Positions 1 through 5,573 of a DNA stretch of 6,555 nucleotides are shown piece after piece. The DNA comes from Calditrichota bacterium (GTDB taxonomy: Bacteria; Zhuqueibacterota; Zhuqueibacteria; Zhuqueibacterales; Geothermadaptataceae), in the NCBI GenBank assembly GCA_008501545.1, contig QQUM01000702.1, positions 1 through 6,555 on the forward strand, in the 5' to 3' direction. The notes beneath the pieces were generated by a model that saw only the letters and a program-made list of their open reading frames with translations, had not been told where the DNA came from and did not search any database. Position numbers and translations under genes: made by a program. Numbering within the stretch: position 1 is the first letter of the stretch; the number at the start of each line of letters is the position of its first letter.

Positions 1-469
1 TGCAAGTTTGAATATGCTGCAGAAGCCAGGGGAAGATCGCCTGTCTGTAGCCTGGATTTGCAGATGCGACTTTGGCCAGCGTTTTTACACCGGCATCAAC
101 TGTAATAACCGAGCCCTGTTCGATGACAAATTTTATCTCGTCAAATTTTTTGCCGATAGCATCCGGGCGCAAATGCGCGATGGTCGATAACGCGATCATA
201 CATCCCCATGTCAACCTGTTGTTTTTCGTATGCAACAACAGGATAAAATCATGAACATAATCAGCGATAATCAAGGGTTCCCTGTACCCGATCTCGTACA
301 GAACTTTTATGCAATCATTCTGTATCTTTTTATCTCGGTTGCGCAAGTTGTCCACCAATACAGGAATAGCCCGCTGTTCGTTCCGCTGTATGATTTGAAC
401 AGCCAGATCCTGATTTGGTTGTTCGTCACGTCTTCCCTGAGCACTGGCGAGTTGTGATAGTACTTTCAT
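1..469 (-). CDS. HEAT-repeat-like protein, 3' end outside window
   Basis: An open frame of 156 codons reads leftward from an ATG at 469 and leaves the window without a stop, so the C-terminus is missing. An AGGA Shine-Dalgarno site at 476-479 lies 6 bases before the ATG. The product is soluble and helical. At least three degenerate HEAT/ARM-like helical pairs are visible, at about residues 23-62 (AIPVLVDNLRNRDKKIQND), 65-105 (LTWGCMIALSTIAHL) and 105-145 (VITVDAGVKTLAKVAS). No signal peptide, membrane segment or catalytic motif is seen. HEAT repeats form curved scaffolds for protein-protein contacts. The opening MKVLSQLASA, followed by an NxDKxIQxDCIKVLYEIG-like stretch, resembles a small family of unknown function that I recall being about 200 residues long; this is memory, not a search. 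It follows the GyrI-like gene after 90 bases. The partner is unknown and the specific function is not predicted. Confidence 0.85.
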   Translation of the reverse strand, partial: MKVLSQLASAQGRRDEQPNQDLAVQIIQRNEQRAIPVLVDNLRNRDKKIQNDCIKVLYEIGYREPLIIADYVHDFILLLHTKNNRLTWGCMIALSTIAHLRPDAIGKKFDEIKFVIEQGSVITVDAGVKTLAKVASANPGYRQAIFPWLLQHIQTC

Positions 470-506
470 TTTTATTCCTGTCGACTGGAAAAGACGGTTA
501 TCGTTT

Positions 507-512
507 AGTATA
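507..512 (-). promoter_or_regulatory. possible -10 element for the HEAT-repeat gene
   Basis: On the minus strand a TATACT hexamer, five of six matches to the sigma-70 -10 consensus, lies about 40 bases before the HEAT-repeat start codon in the 90-base gap after the GyrI-like gene. No good -35 hexamer sits 16-18 bases upstream, so this is only a weak candidate. The HEAT gene could equally be read through from the GyrI-like gene, since no U-tract terminator is seen in the gap. Confidence 0.25.
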
Positions 513-559
513 AAAGTTCAGACAATACCTTTTGTGTAAATCCAAATCATAGTCCAATC

Positions 560-1171
560 TCATGCGAAAGGTTGCCGAATGACAGTTTTTAACTTCTCGG
601 GCGCTGTCCTGCGTGGATCACTCAAATAAATTTCATGGTGTTTACCGCGCAACCTGCTTCCTTTTTCTTTGATATGCTCATGCAGTTTGACAATCGTTTC
701 ATGCTCATCAGAATATGGTCCGATGTACATTATCTGTACACTTTGTCCTTCGTGATATGTCTCAAATTTCAGCTTCGGCAACGCAACAGGATCCTTTTTC
801 TTTTTTAGCTTCTGTTTTGCCTTCGCAACCATTTCCGGCGTAATATATTCAGGTTGCATAATCATCACAGTCCATTGCCATTTATCTTTATTTTCTGAAG
901 AAAACTCCGCCATATTCTCCATCCACCATAAACCTTCCAGGGGCGGCACAACGAAGTCCTTGCTGATCGGTGGTTCTTTACACATAAACTTCAATGTGTA
1001 CGCCATACCATAGAGCGCTTCTACGGCGTCCTGAAACTCCTGTGATGAATTGGGATCGCCTACACCGTCCACCATCAGATATTGCATCGCCGGTACATCC
1101 ACTTCACTGATATGCTTTTTAGATGGAGTATAAAGGTGTTTGAGCTGTTTTTTAAAATCGATTTTTTCCAT
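560..1171 (-). CDS. GyrI-like small-molecule-binding domain protein
   Basis: A 203-residue cytoplasmic protein starting at an ATG with a GGAGA Shine-Dalgarno site (1176-1180) 4 bases upstream, and ending in TGA. It matches the longer, stand-alone GyrI-like family (COG4832 type, about 200 residues). The visible signatures are VPAMQYLMVDGVGDP near residues 26-40, VPPLEGLWW at 75-83, a middle EGQSVQIMYIGPYSDEHETI stretch at 141-160, and the C-terminal HEIYLSDPRRTAPEKLKTV signature at 179-197. The GyrI/SHS2 fold forms a hydrophobic cleft that binds small organic ligands. Some family members have been reported to hydrolyse cyclopropanoid genotoxins, but whether this one is an enzyme or a binder cannot be told from sequence alone. 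The K-rich patch at 119-126 is surface-type. It lies 84 bases after the DinB-fold gene on the same strand, with a hairpin between them, and near a WYL regulator, which suits a ligand-response or detoxification role (inference). Confidence 0.88.
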   Translation of the reverse strand: MEKIDFKKQLKHLYTPSKKHISEVDVPAMQYLMVDGVGDPNSSQEFQDAVEALYGMAYTLKFMCKEPPISKDFVVPPLEGLWWMENMAEFSSENKDKWQWTVMIMQPEYITPEMVAKAKQKLKKKKDPVALPKLKFETYHEGQSVQIMYIGPYSDEHETIVKLHEHIKEKGSRLRGKHHEIYLSDPRRTAPEKLKTVIRQPFA

Positions 1172-1186
1172 GTTATCTCCAAATTC

Positions 1187-1217
1187 AGTCTGACAGGGTG
1201 CGGCACCGTGCCAGACT
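1187..1217. repeat. imperfect hairpin / interlocking palindromes between DinB and GyrI genes
   Basis: A 31-base inverted repeat fills much of the spacer before the GyrI-like gene. The outer arms AGTCTG (1187-1192) and CAGACT (1212-1217) pair perfectly, and inner CA/TG and GGTG/CACC pairs close on a 3-base CGG loop with two mismatches between. Within it GGTGCGGCACC (1197-1207) and GGCACCGTGCC (1202-1212) are overlapping perfect dyads, so alternative folds are possible. No U-run follows on either strand, so it is not a canonical terminator. It could be an mRNA-processing or stabilising stem, an operator, or a REP-like element. Confidence 0.6.
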
Positions 1218-1255
1218 ATTCAGGATTTCTCTTCGATTCTGTTCAAATCAATTGT

Positions 1256-1729
1256 TTATTCCATATAAGGCATTGGTGGCACTTTTCCGCACAGCCTTGC
1301 GTAAACGCCAAGCGCTCCACGATGATGAGCCGTGTGTTCGATCGTTGCTCCAATGACGATCATGCATGGTCCTTCACCCATAATGCTTGTATCATTCAAT
1401 GGAGCAAGCAACTCTTCATCCGATTTACTTCCTATTACTTCACGAAAATTTCGAGAAGCCTTCTCAAAATAGGCTCTGGCCTTTTCCAACGAATTGTAGG
1501 ACATAATTTCTGCCATCATACCTTCAACATCCGTATTAAATCCATTTGCACCAAATGCACCGTCGATGAACCAGTCAAAGGTCTGTGCAACGTGGGCCAC
1601 GATTTGAGCGGCAGTCATCATCCCCTCTTTTGGTGCAAAATCTGAATCTTCTTCCGAAAGTGCCGAAGTGCTTCGTTTAAAATATGTATAGCACGCTTCC
1701 AATTCCTGCAATTTTCCTTCTTTAATCAT
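1256..1729 (-). CDS. DinB-fold metal-dependent protein
   Basis: A 157-residue protein from ATG 1729, with GGAGG (plus-strand 1734-1738) 4 bases upstream, to TAA at 1256. The length is typical of the DinB/YfiT-like four-helix-bundle superfamily. The expected metal-ligand triad is present: H46 in IVAHVAQT on helix 2, and H132 plus H136 in HTAHHRG on the last helix (HxxxH pattern; H135 is an extra neighbour). The region at 110-125 (PLNDTSIMGEGPCMIVI) leads into the last helix as in other members. The superfamily includes bacillithiol- and mycothiol-dependent S-transferases and hydrolases of unknown substrate, and many members are DNA-damage or stress induced. The substrate here is unknown. No signal peptide or membrane segment is seen, so it acts in the cytoplasm. 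It lies 201 bases after the WYL regulator gene and probably has its own promoter in that gap. Fold assignment is firm; reaction is not assigned. Confidence 0.9.
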   Translation of the reverse strand: MIKEGKLQELEACYTYFKRSTSALSEEDSDFAPKEGMMTAAQIVAHVAQTFDWFIDGAFGANGFNTDVEGMMAEIMSYNSLEKARAYFEKASRNFREVIGSKSDEELLAPLNDTSIMGEGPCMIVIGATIEHTAHHRGALGVYARLCGKVPPMPYME

Positions 1730-1774
1730 GTCGCCTCCAAAAATTATGATATAAAGTCTATTTGATTACACGAC

Positions 1775-1808
1775 ATAATACACACGGGGTGTGACAGGTG
1801 TATGTCAA
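1775..1808 (-). promoter_or_regulatory. candidate promoter/operator for the DinB-fold gene
   Basis: Read on the minus strand, a perfect -35 hexamer TTGACA (plus-strand 1803-1808) is followed after 22 bases by TATTAT (1775-1780), a good -10 match. The spacer is too long for ordinary sigma-70 use. It contains the dyad CACAC-GGG-GTGTG (1781-1793), nested inside wider arms GACAT (1772-1776) and ATGTC (1802-1806). Spacer-embedded dyads are seen at promoters that need an activator to realign or bend the DNA. The possible TATTAT would place transcription start about 40 bases before the ATG at 1729. Both hexamers may be coincidental. Confidence 0.35.
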
Positions 1809-1908
1809 CAGCGTTTCACATATTTTAGAATTCTGAAAAAGAATGTATTCTCACTGTGTTTATTTCGTATTCTACATCCATGAAGCGGGAAACAGCCACC
1901 TGTTCACT

Positions 1909-1920
1909 GCAAAATTTTGC
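1909..1920. repeat. 12-base perfect palindrome downstream of WYL regulator
   Basis: GCAAAATTTTGC is a perfect dyad beginning 11 bases after the WYL gene's stop codon. A second small stem, AACAG-CCAC-CTGTT, lies next to it at 1891-1904. Neither is followed by a T-run on the minus strand, so a terminator is not supported. The remainder of the 201-base gap (1809-1890) holds only A+T-rich sequence with short dyads around 1827-1851. Confidence 0.4.
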
Positions 1921-1930
1921 CGTAAACAGC

Positions 1931-2893
1931 TTACTTTGCAATTTCTCCGTTCTCATAGAGTTTTTGAATTTTCTTTGCTTCTTCCATTAAGATATGCTGC
2001 AACGCGGCGGGAGAAAGGACTTCAACTTCTGCTCCATATGAAAGAAGCCAGTGGGCCATCCAGGGCAGGGAGTCCACAAGAAACGTCATGGTCGAGAAAT
2101 CATCTTCAATTTTTTCCTCAATAAAACCATAGAATTCACGATTTCTTACAAATCTCCTGATTGATGTTGGAAATCTCACCTTCACTTCAACAGCATTGCT
2201 TACGTCATTTAATGAACGTGCATATTCAGCAAGCTTGAAATCATCTCTGGCAAGAAAATCTGCCTCCGTTACTTTCAATTCACGAATACGGCTCAAACGA
2301 AAATCACGGTAAGCTTTACGCAGGCGACACCATGCAATCAGATGCCAGTTATCCGCATAATACAGCAGACCAACCGGTTCAATACTGCGCTCCGTTTGTT
2401 TTTGACTATAATTTGCAAAATAGGCGATTCGCACGACTTTTTGCCGGGCAATCGCATCTTGCACCTGGGCAATCATGTTATTGTTCGTTTCTGTCGCGGA
2501 AAGTGTGCGTGGGATGATCGAGGTGGTCTCTTGTAACGTGGTGAGGTAAATCTGCTTATCATGGGGCAGCACGGAATAAATTTTCAACAAAGCAGACCGC
2601 ATATTTTTTTGCAGCGAAATATCGGTGAGTTTTTCAACAAATTTTCCACCTATCGCCAGGGCGCTCGCCTCTCCGTGCGTAAACATAACAGGTGGAAGGT
2701 GGTATCCTTGTACAAGACTGTAGCCAACACCGGCCTCTGCCGCCAGCGGTACACCAGCCTCCTCCAAAGCGCGCAGGTCACGATACACTGTACGTAAGCA
2801 AATACTAAAATGCTCTGCAATTTCCCGCGCTCGCAAGACTCGCCGGCTCTGCAGGAGAAGAATAATGGCTACAAGACGATCAACTCGATTCAT
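1931..2893 (-). CDS. YafY-family HTH/WYL-domain transcriptional regulator
   Basis: A 320-residue protein with the full YafY-type layout. An N-terminal HTH_11 winged helix lies at about residues 3-58, with recognition-helix region SICLRTVYRDLRALEEAGVP and wing AEAGVGYSL. A linker helix region is at 75-150, a WYL domain at about 152-210 (EPVGLLYYADNWHLIAWC, then RDFRLSRIREL), and a C-terminal WCX extension at about 235-315 (SIRRFVRNREFYG, DSLPWMAHWLLSYGAEVEVL). The family name triplet appears as W183-H184-L185. WYL domains are thought to sense nucleotide-like or other small ligands and control DNA binding; these regulators often act on neighbouring genes. The ATG at 2893 gives the standard family N-terminus. 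Its Shine-Dalgarno is weak (GGAT, 8 bases away). The gene starts 27 bases after the VOC gene stop, so it is probably cotranscribed with it and may rely on translation or transcription from upstream. Confidence 0.93.
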   Translation of the reverse strand: MNRVDRLVAIILLLQSRRVLRAREIAEHFSICLRTVYRDLRALEEAGVPLAAEAGVGYSLVQGYHLPPVMFTHGEASALAIGGKFVEKLTDISLQKNMRSALLKIYSVLPHDKQIYLTTLQETTSIIPRTLSATETNNNMIAQVQDAIARQKVVRIAYFANYSQKQTERSIEPVGLLYYADNWHLIAWCRLRKAYRDFRLSRIRELKVTEADFLARDDFKLAEYARSLNDVSNAVEVKVRFPTSIRRFVRNREFYGFIEEKIEDDFSTMTFLVDSLPWMAHWLLSYGAEVEVLSPAALQHILMEEAKKIQKLYENGEIAK

Positions 2894-2920
2894 TGCAGCA
2901 AATCCATAGTTCAGGATATT

Positions 2921-3382
2921 TCAAGCCAGGGGCAACGCTTGCAACTGGTCGCTGATAACATCATAATCATATGAGGTGATTTCATAGCGATTTCCGAATG
3001 GGTCGCAGAAGTAAATAGAGAATGATTTTTTATGGTCGGCAACATCCCAGGATTCAACCTGGTTTCCATTGTCATCATATATTGAAATCGATTCCAATCG
3101 CCGAATAAAATCAATAAAAGCGGCTCCACTAACAGCAAATGCAACCCGGTGATGTCCTGCAGTTTTCCGTATGCCCCGCGGTTCGCCCTGGAAAAGTGCA
3201 ATTTTAGTACGCCCCGCATCACTGGATAGCATTAATGGGCCACCATCTTTTGCCCAGAACTCGTACTCGGGTACAATTGAAAGTCCCAGAACTTCATCAT
3301 ACCATTTTGCAGCTTCGTATTGGTCGGGAACGAAAAGTTCAACATGATCAATGGATCCGACACGGAATTTTTTATCAGGCAT
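2921..3382 (-). CDS. VOC-superfamily (glyoxalase/dioxygenase-fold) protein
   Basis: A 153-residue single-polypeptide VOC protein with two beta-alpha-beta-beta-beta modules: module 1 from VGSIDHVELFVPDQYEAAKWY, module 2 from GHHRVAFAVSG. Likely metal ligands are H13 (IDHVELFV), H78 (GHHRVAF; H77 is the alternative) and E134 in the typical C-terminal signature YFCDPFGNRYEI (124-135). The superfamily includes glyoxalase I, extradiol dioxygenases and thiol-transferase resistance proteins of the Fos type; the substrate cannot be named here. The start was set at ATG 3382 because AGGAGG stands 5 bases upstream (3388-3393). A longer frame from a TTG at 3415 would add eleven residues (to MVIDINDEEAP) that are not part of the fold and has no ribosome site. 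It precedes the WYL regulator by 27 bases, probably one operon, which suggests it is a target or partner of that regulator (inference). Confidence 0.9.
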   Translation of the reverse strand: MPDKKFRVGSIDHVELFVPDQYEAAKWYDEVLGLSIVPEYEFWAKDGGPLMLSSDAGRTKIALFQGEPRGIRKTAGHHRVAFAVSGAAFIDFIRRLESISIYDDNGNQVESWDVADHKKSFSIYFCDPFGNRYEITSYDYDVISDQLQALPLA

Positions 3383-3387
3383 AGGTG

Positions 3388-3393
3388 CCTCCT
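3388..3393 (-). promoter_or_regulatory. Shine-Dalgarno site deciding the VOC gene start
   Basis: AGGAGG on the minus strand, 5 bases before ATG 3382. This is a near-ideal site and favours the internal ATG over the in-frame TTG at 3415. Confidence 0.8.
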
Positions 3394-3451
3394 CATCGTT
3401 GATATCGATAACCAAAAACCGCGTTGGGTCTTCGTTAAAAAATTGGTCTGA

Positions 3452-3580
3452 AATTTAAGACGCAATCAACAAAGAAGCAATTATTATCTGGTTGTGGAAG
3501 AATTAAGAAAAATGATTGGGGATGTGATGTATGCTGCTGACAAGCTGGAGAAAAAGGCAATTTTACAGCAGCATATTTGA
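3452..3580 (+). other. short open frame, possible gene remnant (uncertain)
   Basis: Between two leftward genes a rightward frame is open from just after a TGA at 3449-3451 to a TGA at 3578-3580, 42 codons. Its end reads YYLVVEELRKMIGDVMYAAD then KLEKKAILQQHI, which looks protein-like and amphipathic. The only ATG is at 3512, leaving 22 codons, and it has no well-spaced ribosome site (GGAAG is about 11 bases away). It may be the tail of a decayed gene, or chance. I do not recognise a family. The rest of the 212-base gap (3383-3594) shows the inverted repeat listed separately and no strong promoter. Confidence 0.2.
3530..3575. repeat. 10-bp perfect inverted repeat with 26-base loop
   Basis: TATGCTGCTG (3530-3539) and CAGCAGCATA (3566-3575) are exact reverse complements separated by 26 bases. 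The repeat lies 20 bases downstream of the CoA-binding gene's stop on the minus strand. No T-run follows immediately in either direction, so it is not a textbook terminator. It could be a processing or attenuation stem in a leftward transcript. Confidence 0.5.
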
Positions 3581-3594
3581 AACGTTGAAGTTGC

Positions 3595-3966
3595 TTAGAT
3601 ATCAAACTGATCCGTACGCAGCATGACAAGCGTACAGGCATGTAAATATTTTATCCCGTTTTCGTCGAGGGCTTTCTCCAGATCCGGTGATTCTGCACCA
3701 GGATTGAGTATCACGCGTCCTGGATTTAAAGAAACGATTTCCTGCGCCATTTTTGACGAAATTTTAGGATTAAGATATACTGTTAAACTATCTATTTTTC
3801 CATCAATCTCCGAGATATCATGAATAACAGATAAACCTTCAATCTCCTGCTCACGTGGATTTACTGGAATAACTTCGTGACCATAATCTCCCAGAAGGCG
3901 AATCGCCTGATTTGAGTATCGATCACGTTTGGGGCTTGCGCCAAGAACTGCCACTCGTTGTGCCAT
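3595..3966 (-). CDS. CoA-binding domain protein (YccU-type Rossmann fold)
   Basis: A 123-residue single-domain protein of the CoA_binding_2 family (COG1832, the YccU/YneT group), close to the usual length. The first strand and glycine-loop VAVLGASPKRDRYSN is at residues 5-19, followed by helix QAIRLLGDYG, strand HEVIPVNPRE (30-39), the later strand RVILNPGAES (84-93), and the C-terminal C111-TLVMLRTDQF ending that is common in this family. The fold is the CoA-binding half seen in succinyl-CoA synthetase alpha and acyl-CoA synthetases, here without a catalytic partner; the cellular role of stand-alone members is not settled. The start was set at ATG 3966, which has AGAGGA 6 bases upstream. The in-frame ATG at 3990 has no such site and would add eight atypical residues. 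It is the first gene of the leftward block and is divergent from the GYF_2-MinD gene. Confidence 0.9.
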   Translation of the reverse strand: MAQRVAVLGASPKRDRYSNQAIRLLGDYGHEVIPVNPREQEIEGLSVIHDISEIDGKIDSLTVYLNPKISSKMAQEIVSLNPGRVILNPGAESPDLEKALDENGIKYLHACTLVMLRTDQFDI

Positions 3967-3972
3967 TCTATT

Positions 3973-3978
3973 TCCTCT
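3973..3978 (-). promoter_or_regulatory. Shine-Dalgarno site deciding the CoA-binding gene start
   Basis: AGAGGA on the minus strand lies 6 bases before ATG 3966, favouring this start over the in-frame ATGs at 3990 and 3984. Confidence 0.75.
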
Positions 3979-3996
3979 ATACATCTTCATTCAAGT

Positions 3997-4134
3997 TTAA
4001 TTAATAGTTGGATGCATCAATTTAAATGATCGGTCAACTTTTCCATTTGCATAGTTATCAACAGACTCATCTGCAAAATCCGTATTACGTAGGTAAATTA
4101 ATCTACAATGAACGTTGAAGGAAGCGATTTTCAT
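3997..4134 (-). CDS. possible 45-residue ORF in the divergent intergenic region (uncertain)
   Basis: An ATG at 4134 directly abuts AGAGGAG on the minus strand and opens a 45-codon frame to TAA at 3997, ending 30 bases before the CoA-binding gene start. The frame stays open upstream of the ATG to about 4208. The start reads MKIASFNV, which recalls the N-terminus of endonuclease/exonuclease/phosphatase-family proteins, but nothing after it supports that family. The Shine-Dalgarno is too close to the ATG for efficient use. It could be a leader peptide, a decayed fragment or chance. In the remaining 245-base region (3967-4211) I see no convincing -35/-10 pair for either divergent gene; TTGACC at 4164-4169 lacks a -10 partner. 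Confidence 0.22.
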   Translation of the reverse strand: MKIASFNVHCRLIYLRNTDFADESVDNYANGKVDRSFKLMHPTIN

Positions 4135-4201
4135 CTCCTCTACATTCTTTTTAATCCACAAATTTGACCATTGAATAAAAGTTAAGTTCCAAACAGATTT
4201 T

Positions 4202-4205
4202 AGGA
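4202..4205 (+). promoter_or_regulatory. Shine-Dalgarno site deciding the GYF_2-MinD gene start
   Basis: AGGA lies 6 bases before ATG 4212. The alternative in-frame TTG at 4206 directly follows this motif, too close to be used, so the protein begins MNTHFIRVDD. Confidence 0.65.
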
Positions 4206-4211
4206 TTGTCT

Positions 4212-5501
4212 ATGAATACGCATTTCATCAGGGTCGATGATAAGCAATACGGACCATTTTCACAGCATGAACTACGCGGATTAGCCAGAAAAGGAAAATT
4301 CAACACTGCAGATTATGTTTGGCACCACGACAATTCAGAATGGGTGCATGCAGAGCAATTAAAAGAATTACGCTCTATATTTTCTGATGATCTGCCGCAT
4401 GAACTTACAGAGAATAAAGTGATTGCCATTGGTGGGGGTAAAGGTGGTGTTGGAAAATCTGTATTCTCGAGTGCGCTTGGTGTTTCCCTCGCCAGTCTGG
4501 ATCGAGAAGTTGTCCTCGTGGACGCTGATCTTGGTGGCGCCAACTTGCACACAATGATGGGCATTCTCGAACCTGAATACACTTTTTTTGATTTCTATAC
4601 CTTAAACCGGGAAAGTCTCAATGACATTGCTCTTGAGACGCCAATCGAAAAGCTGCGGTTGATCAGTGGGGCATGTGGCACCCTTGGTTTGGCAAATCCC
4701 AAATATTCCCAGAAGCTACGCTTCATCCGTGAATTACGCAGCGTTGAAGCAGAATATATTATATTGGATCTGGGTGCTGGATCATCCTACAACGTCATCG
4801 ACTTTTTTCTTGCTGCAGACGAGGGCATTGTTGTGACCAATCCTGATCCGACTTCGGTACAGGAATGCTTTAATTTTATAAAAATTTGTTTGATGCGGAA
4901 GCTCAAACGGGCATTCCACGGCAATAAACAAGTAATCGATTTGCTTGAACGGGATGAAGTCACCCGCCCGGGCCGCATGAAAATGCCGATGCCTGAGGTT
5001 TTAGAAGAAGTTCGGAAAATCGATGAACGTGCTGGCGATTTCTTTCAGCAGGTGCTCGACTCTTTTCGACCGAACTTAGTCGTCAATATGCTTATAAATC
5101 CTGAAGATACACGAGAAGGCGTAGCCATTCAGTCAGCTGCAGCAGATTTGCTCGGCATCGACGTTGATTACATCGGTTACATCAGTTTCGATGAAAATGT
5201 TCGGGATGCTGTTCGCGAACTCAGACCATTTCTGCTTCGTGATGCCAAATCCAAGGCATCCAACGATATGGCTAAGCTTGTGCAAAACAAGCTCCTGGGT
5301 AAATCGATGTTCTCCAGCTTATGGCAGAAACGCAAAATGCAAAAAGTGCTGGAAGAAGAGAAAAACACTTATCCTGATCTCAAGCTTGCCGAAAAGGCAC
5401 CTATTTGCTCACTAAAATGTTTCTATTGGAACGACTGTGAGTACCAGAATGGCGGACATCCGTGTACAATTCGTCATCTGGAACCGATTTTTAAAATCTA
5501 A
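4212..5501 (+). CDS. GYF_2-domain / MinD-FlhG-like P-loop ATPase with C-terminal Cys cluster
   Basis: A 429-residue soluble protein with three parts. Residues 3-57 resemble a GYF_2 domain: YGPF (13-16), a later VW (36-37) and W44, with the spacing of known examples. Residues 69-about 360 form a deviant-Walker ParA/MinD ATPase: Walker A GGGKGGVGKS (74-83) with signature lysine K77 and K82, switch I/A' VLVDADLGGANLHTMMG (101-117), and Walker B YIILDLGAG (182-190). VTNPDPTSVQECF (208-220) matches the MinD/FlhG region after switch II. A basic, helical stretch follows (364-384), then four cysteines C399-x3-C403-x5-C409-x8-C418 in the last 31 residues, possibly a metal or Fe-S site. Such ATPases dimerise on ATP and position or count cell structures such as flagella, division sites or secretion machines. 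GYF_2 domains are thought to bind partners. No canonical MinD-type amphipathic membrane-targeting helix ends the protein. It is monocistronic: a strong terminator follows. The client is unknown; no flagellar or Min genes are in view. Confidence 0.9.
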   Translation: MNTHFIRVDDKQYGPFSQHELRGLARKGKFNTADYVWHHDNSEWVHAEQLKELRSIFSDDLPHELTENKVIAIGGGKGGVGKSVFSSALGVSLASLDREVVLVDADLGGANLHTMMGILEPEYTFFDFYTLNRESLNDIALETPIEKLRLISGACGTLGLANPKYSQKLRFIRELRSVEAEYIILDLGAGSSYNVIDFFLAADEGIVVTNPDPTSVQECFNFIKICLMRKLKRAFHGNKQVIDLLERDEVTRPGRMKMPMPEVLEEVRKIDERAGDFFQQVLDSFRPNLVVNMLINPEDTREGVAIQSAAADLLGIDVDYIGYISFDENVRDAVRELRPFLLRDAKSKASNDMAKLVQNKLLGKSMFSSLWQKRKMQKVLEEEKNTYPDLKLAEKAPICSLKCFYWNDCEYQNGGHPCTIRHLEPIFKI

Positions 5502-5521
5502 CCCGATGCTTCAGCAGATAG

Positions 5522-5559
5522 AAAACCCCGGCGTGGCGACGTTGGGGTTTTTCTTTTTT
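5522..5559 (+). terminator. strong intrinsic terminator after the GYF_2-MinD gene
   Basis: AAAACCCC (5522-5529) pairs with GGGGTTTT (5544-5551), and the stem continues inward through two G-U pairs and CGT/ACG to a GGCG loop (5535-5538), about 13 pairs in all. It is followed by TCTTTTTT (5552-5559). It starts 20 bases after the stop codon and separates this gene from the YvlD-like gene. The left A-run also gives a shorter U-run for leftward transcripts, but no leftward gene ends here. Confidence 0.92.
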
Positions 5560-5573
5560 AAATCATCTATTTC

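Noticed and set aside
183..457. Rightward open frames over the first 460 bases
   Set aside because: They lie opposite the leftward HEAT-repeat gene, which has a longer open frame, a good ribosome site and protein-like composition; the rightward ones are its shadows.
1082..1645. 187-codon rightward frame opposite the DinB and GyrI genes
   Set aside because: It spans the ends of two well-recognised leftward genes, and its translation is rich in Cys, His, Phe and Ile without family resemblance, as expected for an antisense shadow.
2339..2347. WHL in place of WYL in the regulator as a novel variant
   Set aside because: The motif named WYL varies naturally at the middle position, and the surrounding residues (AWC, RDFRLSRI) and the C-terminal extension are typical, so it is not unusual enough to report.
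3383..3415. Longer VOC N-terminus from the TTG at 3415
   Set aside because: No ribosome site precedes the TTG, while AGGAGG is ideally placed for ATG 3382; the extra residues are outside the fold.
3581..3590. AACGTTGAAG occurring at 3581-3590 and 4111-4120
   Set aside because: A 10-base direct repeat flanking the CoA-binding gene could suggest an insertion, but there are no terminal inverted repeats or mobile genes, and a match this short can arise by chance.
3435..3641. 68-codon leftward frame across the CoA-binding gene end and the gap
   Set aside because: Starts inside the 3' end of the CoA-binding gene in another frame, lacks a ribosome site, and has low-complexity Phe/Ser/Cys-rich content.
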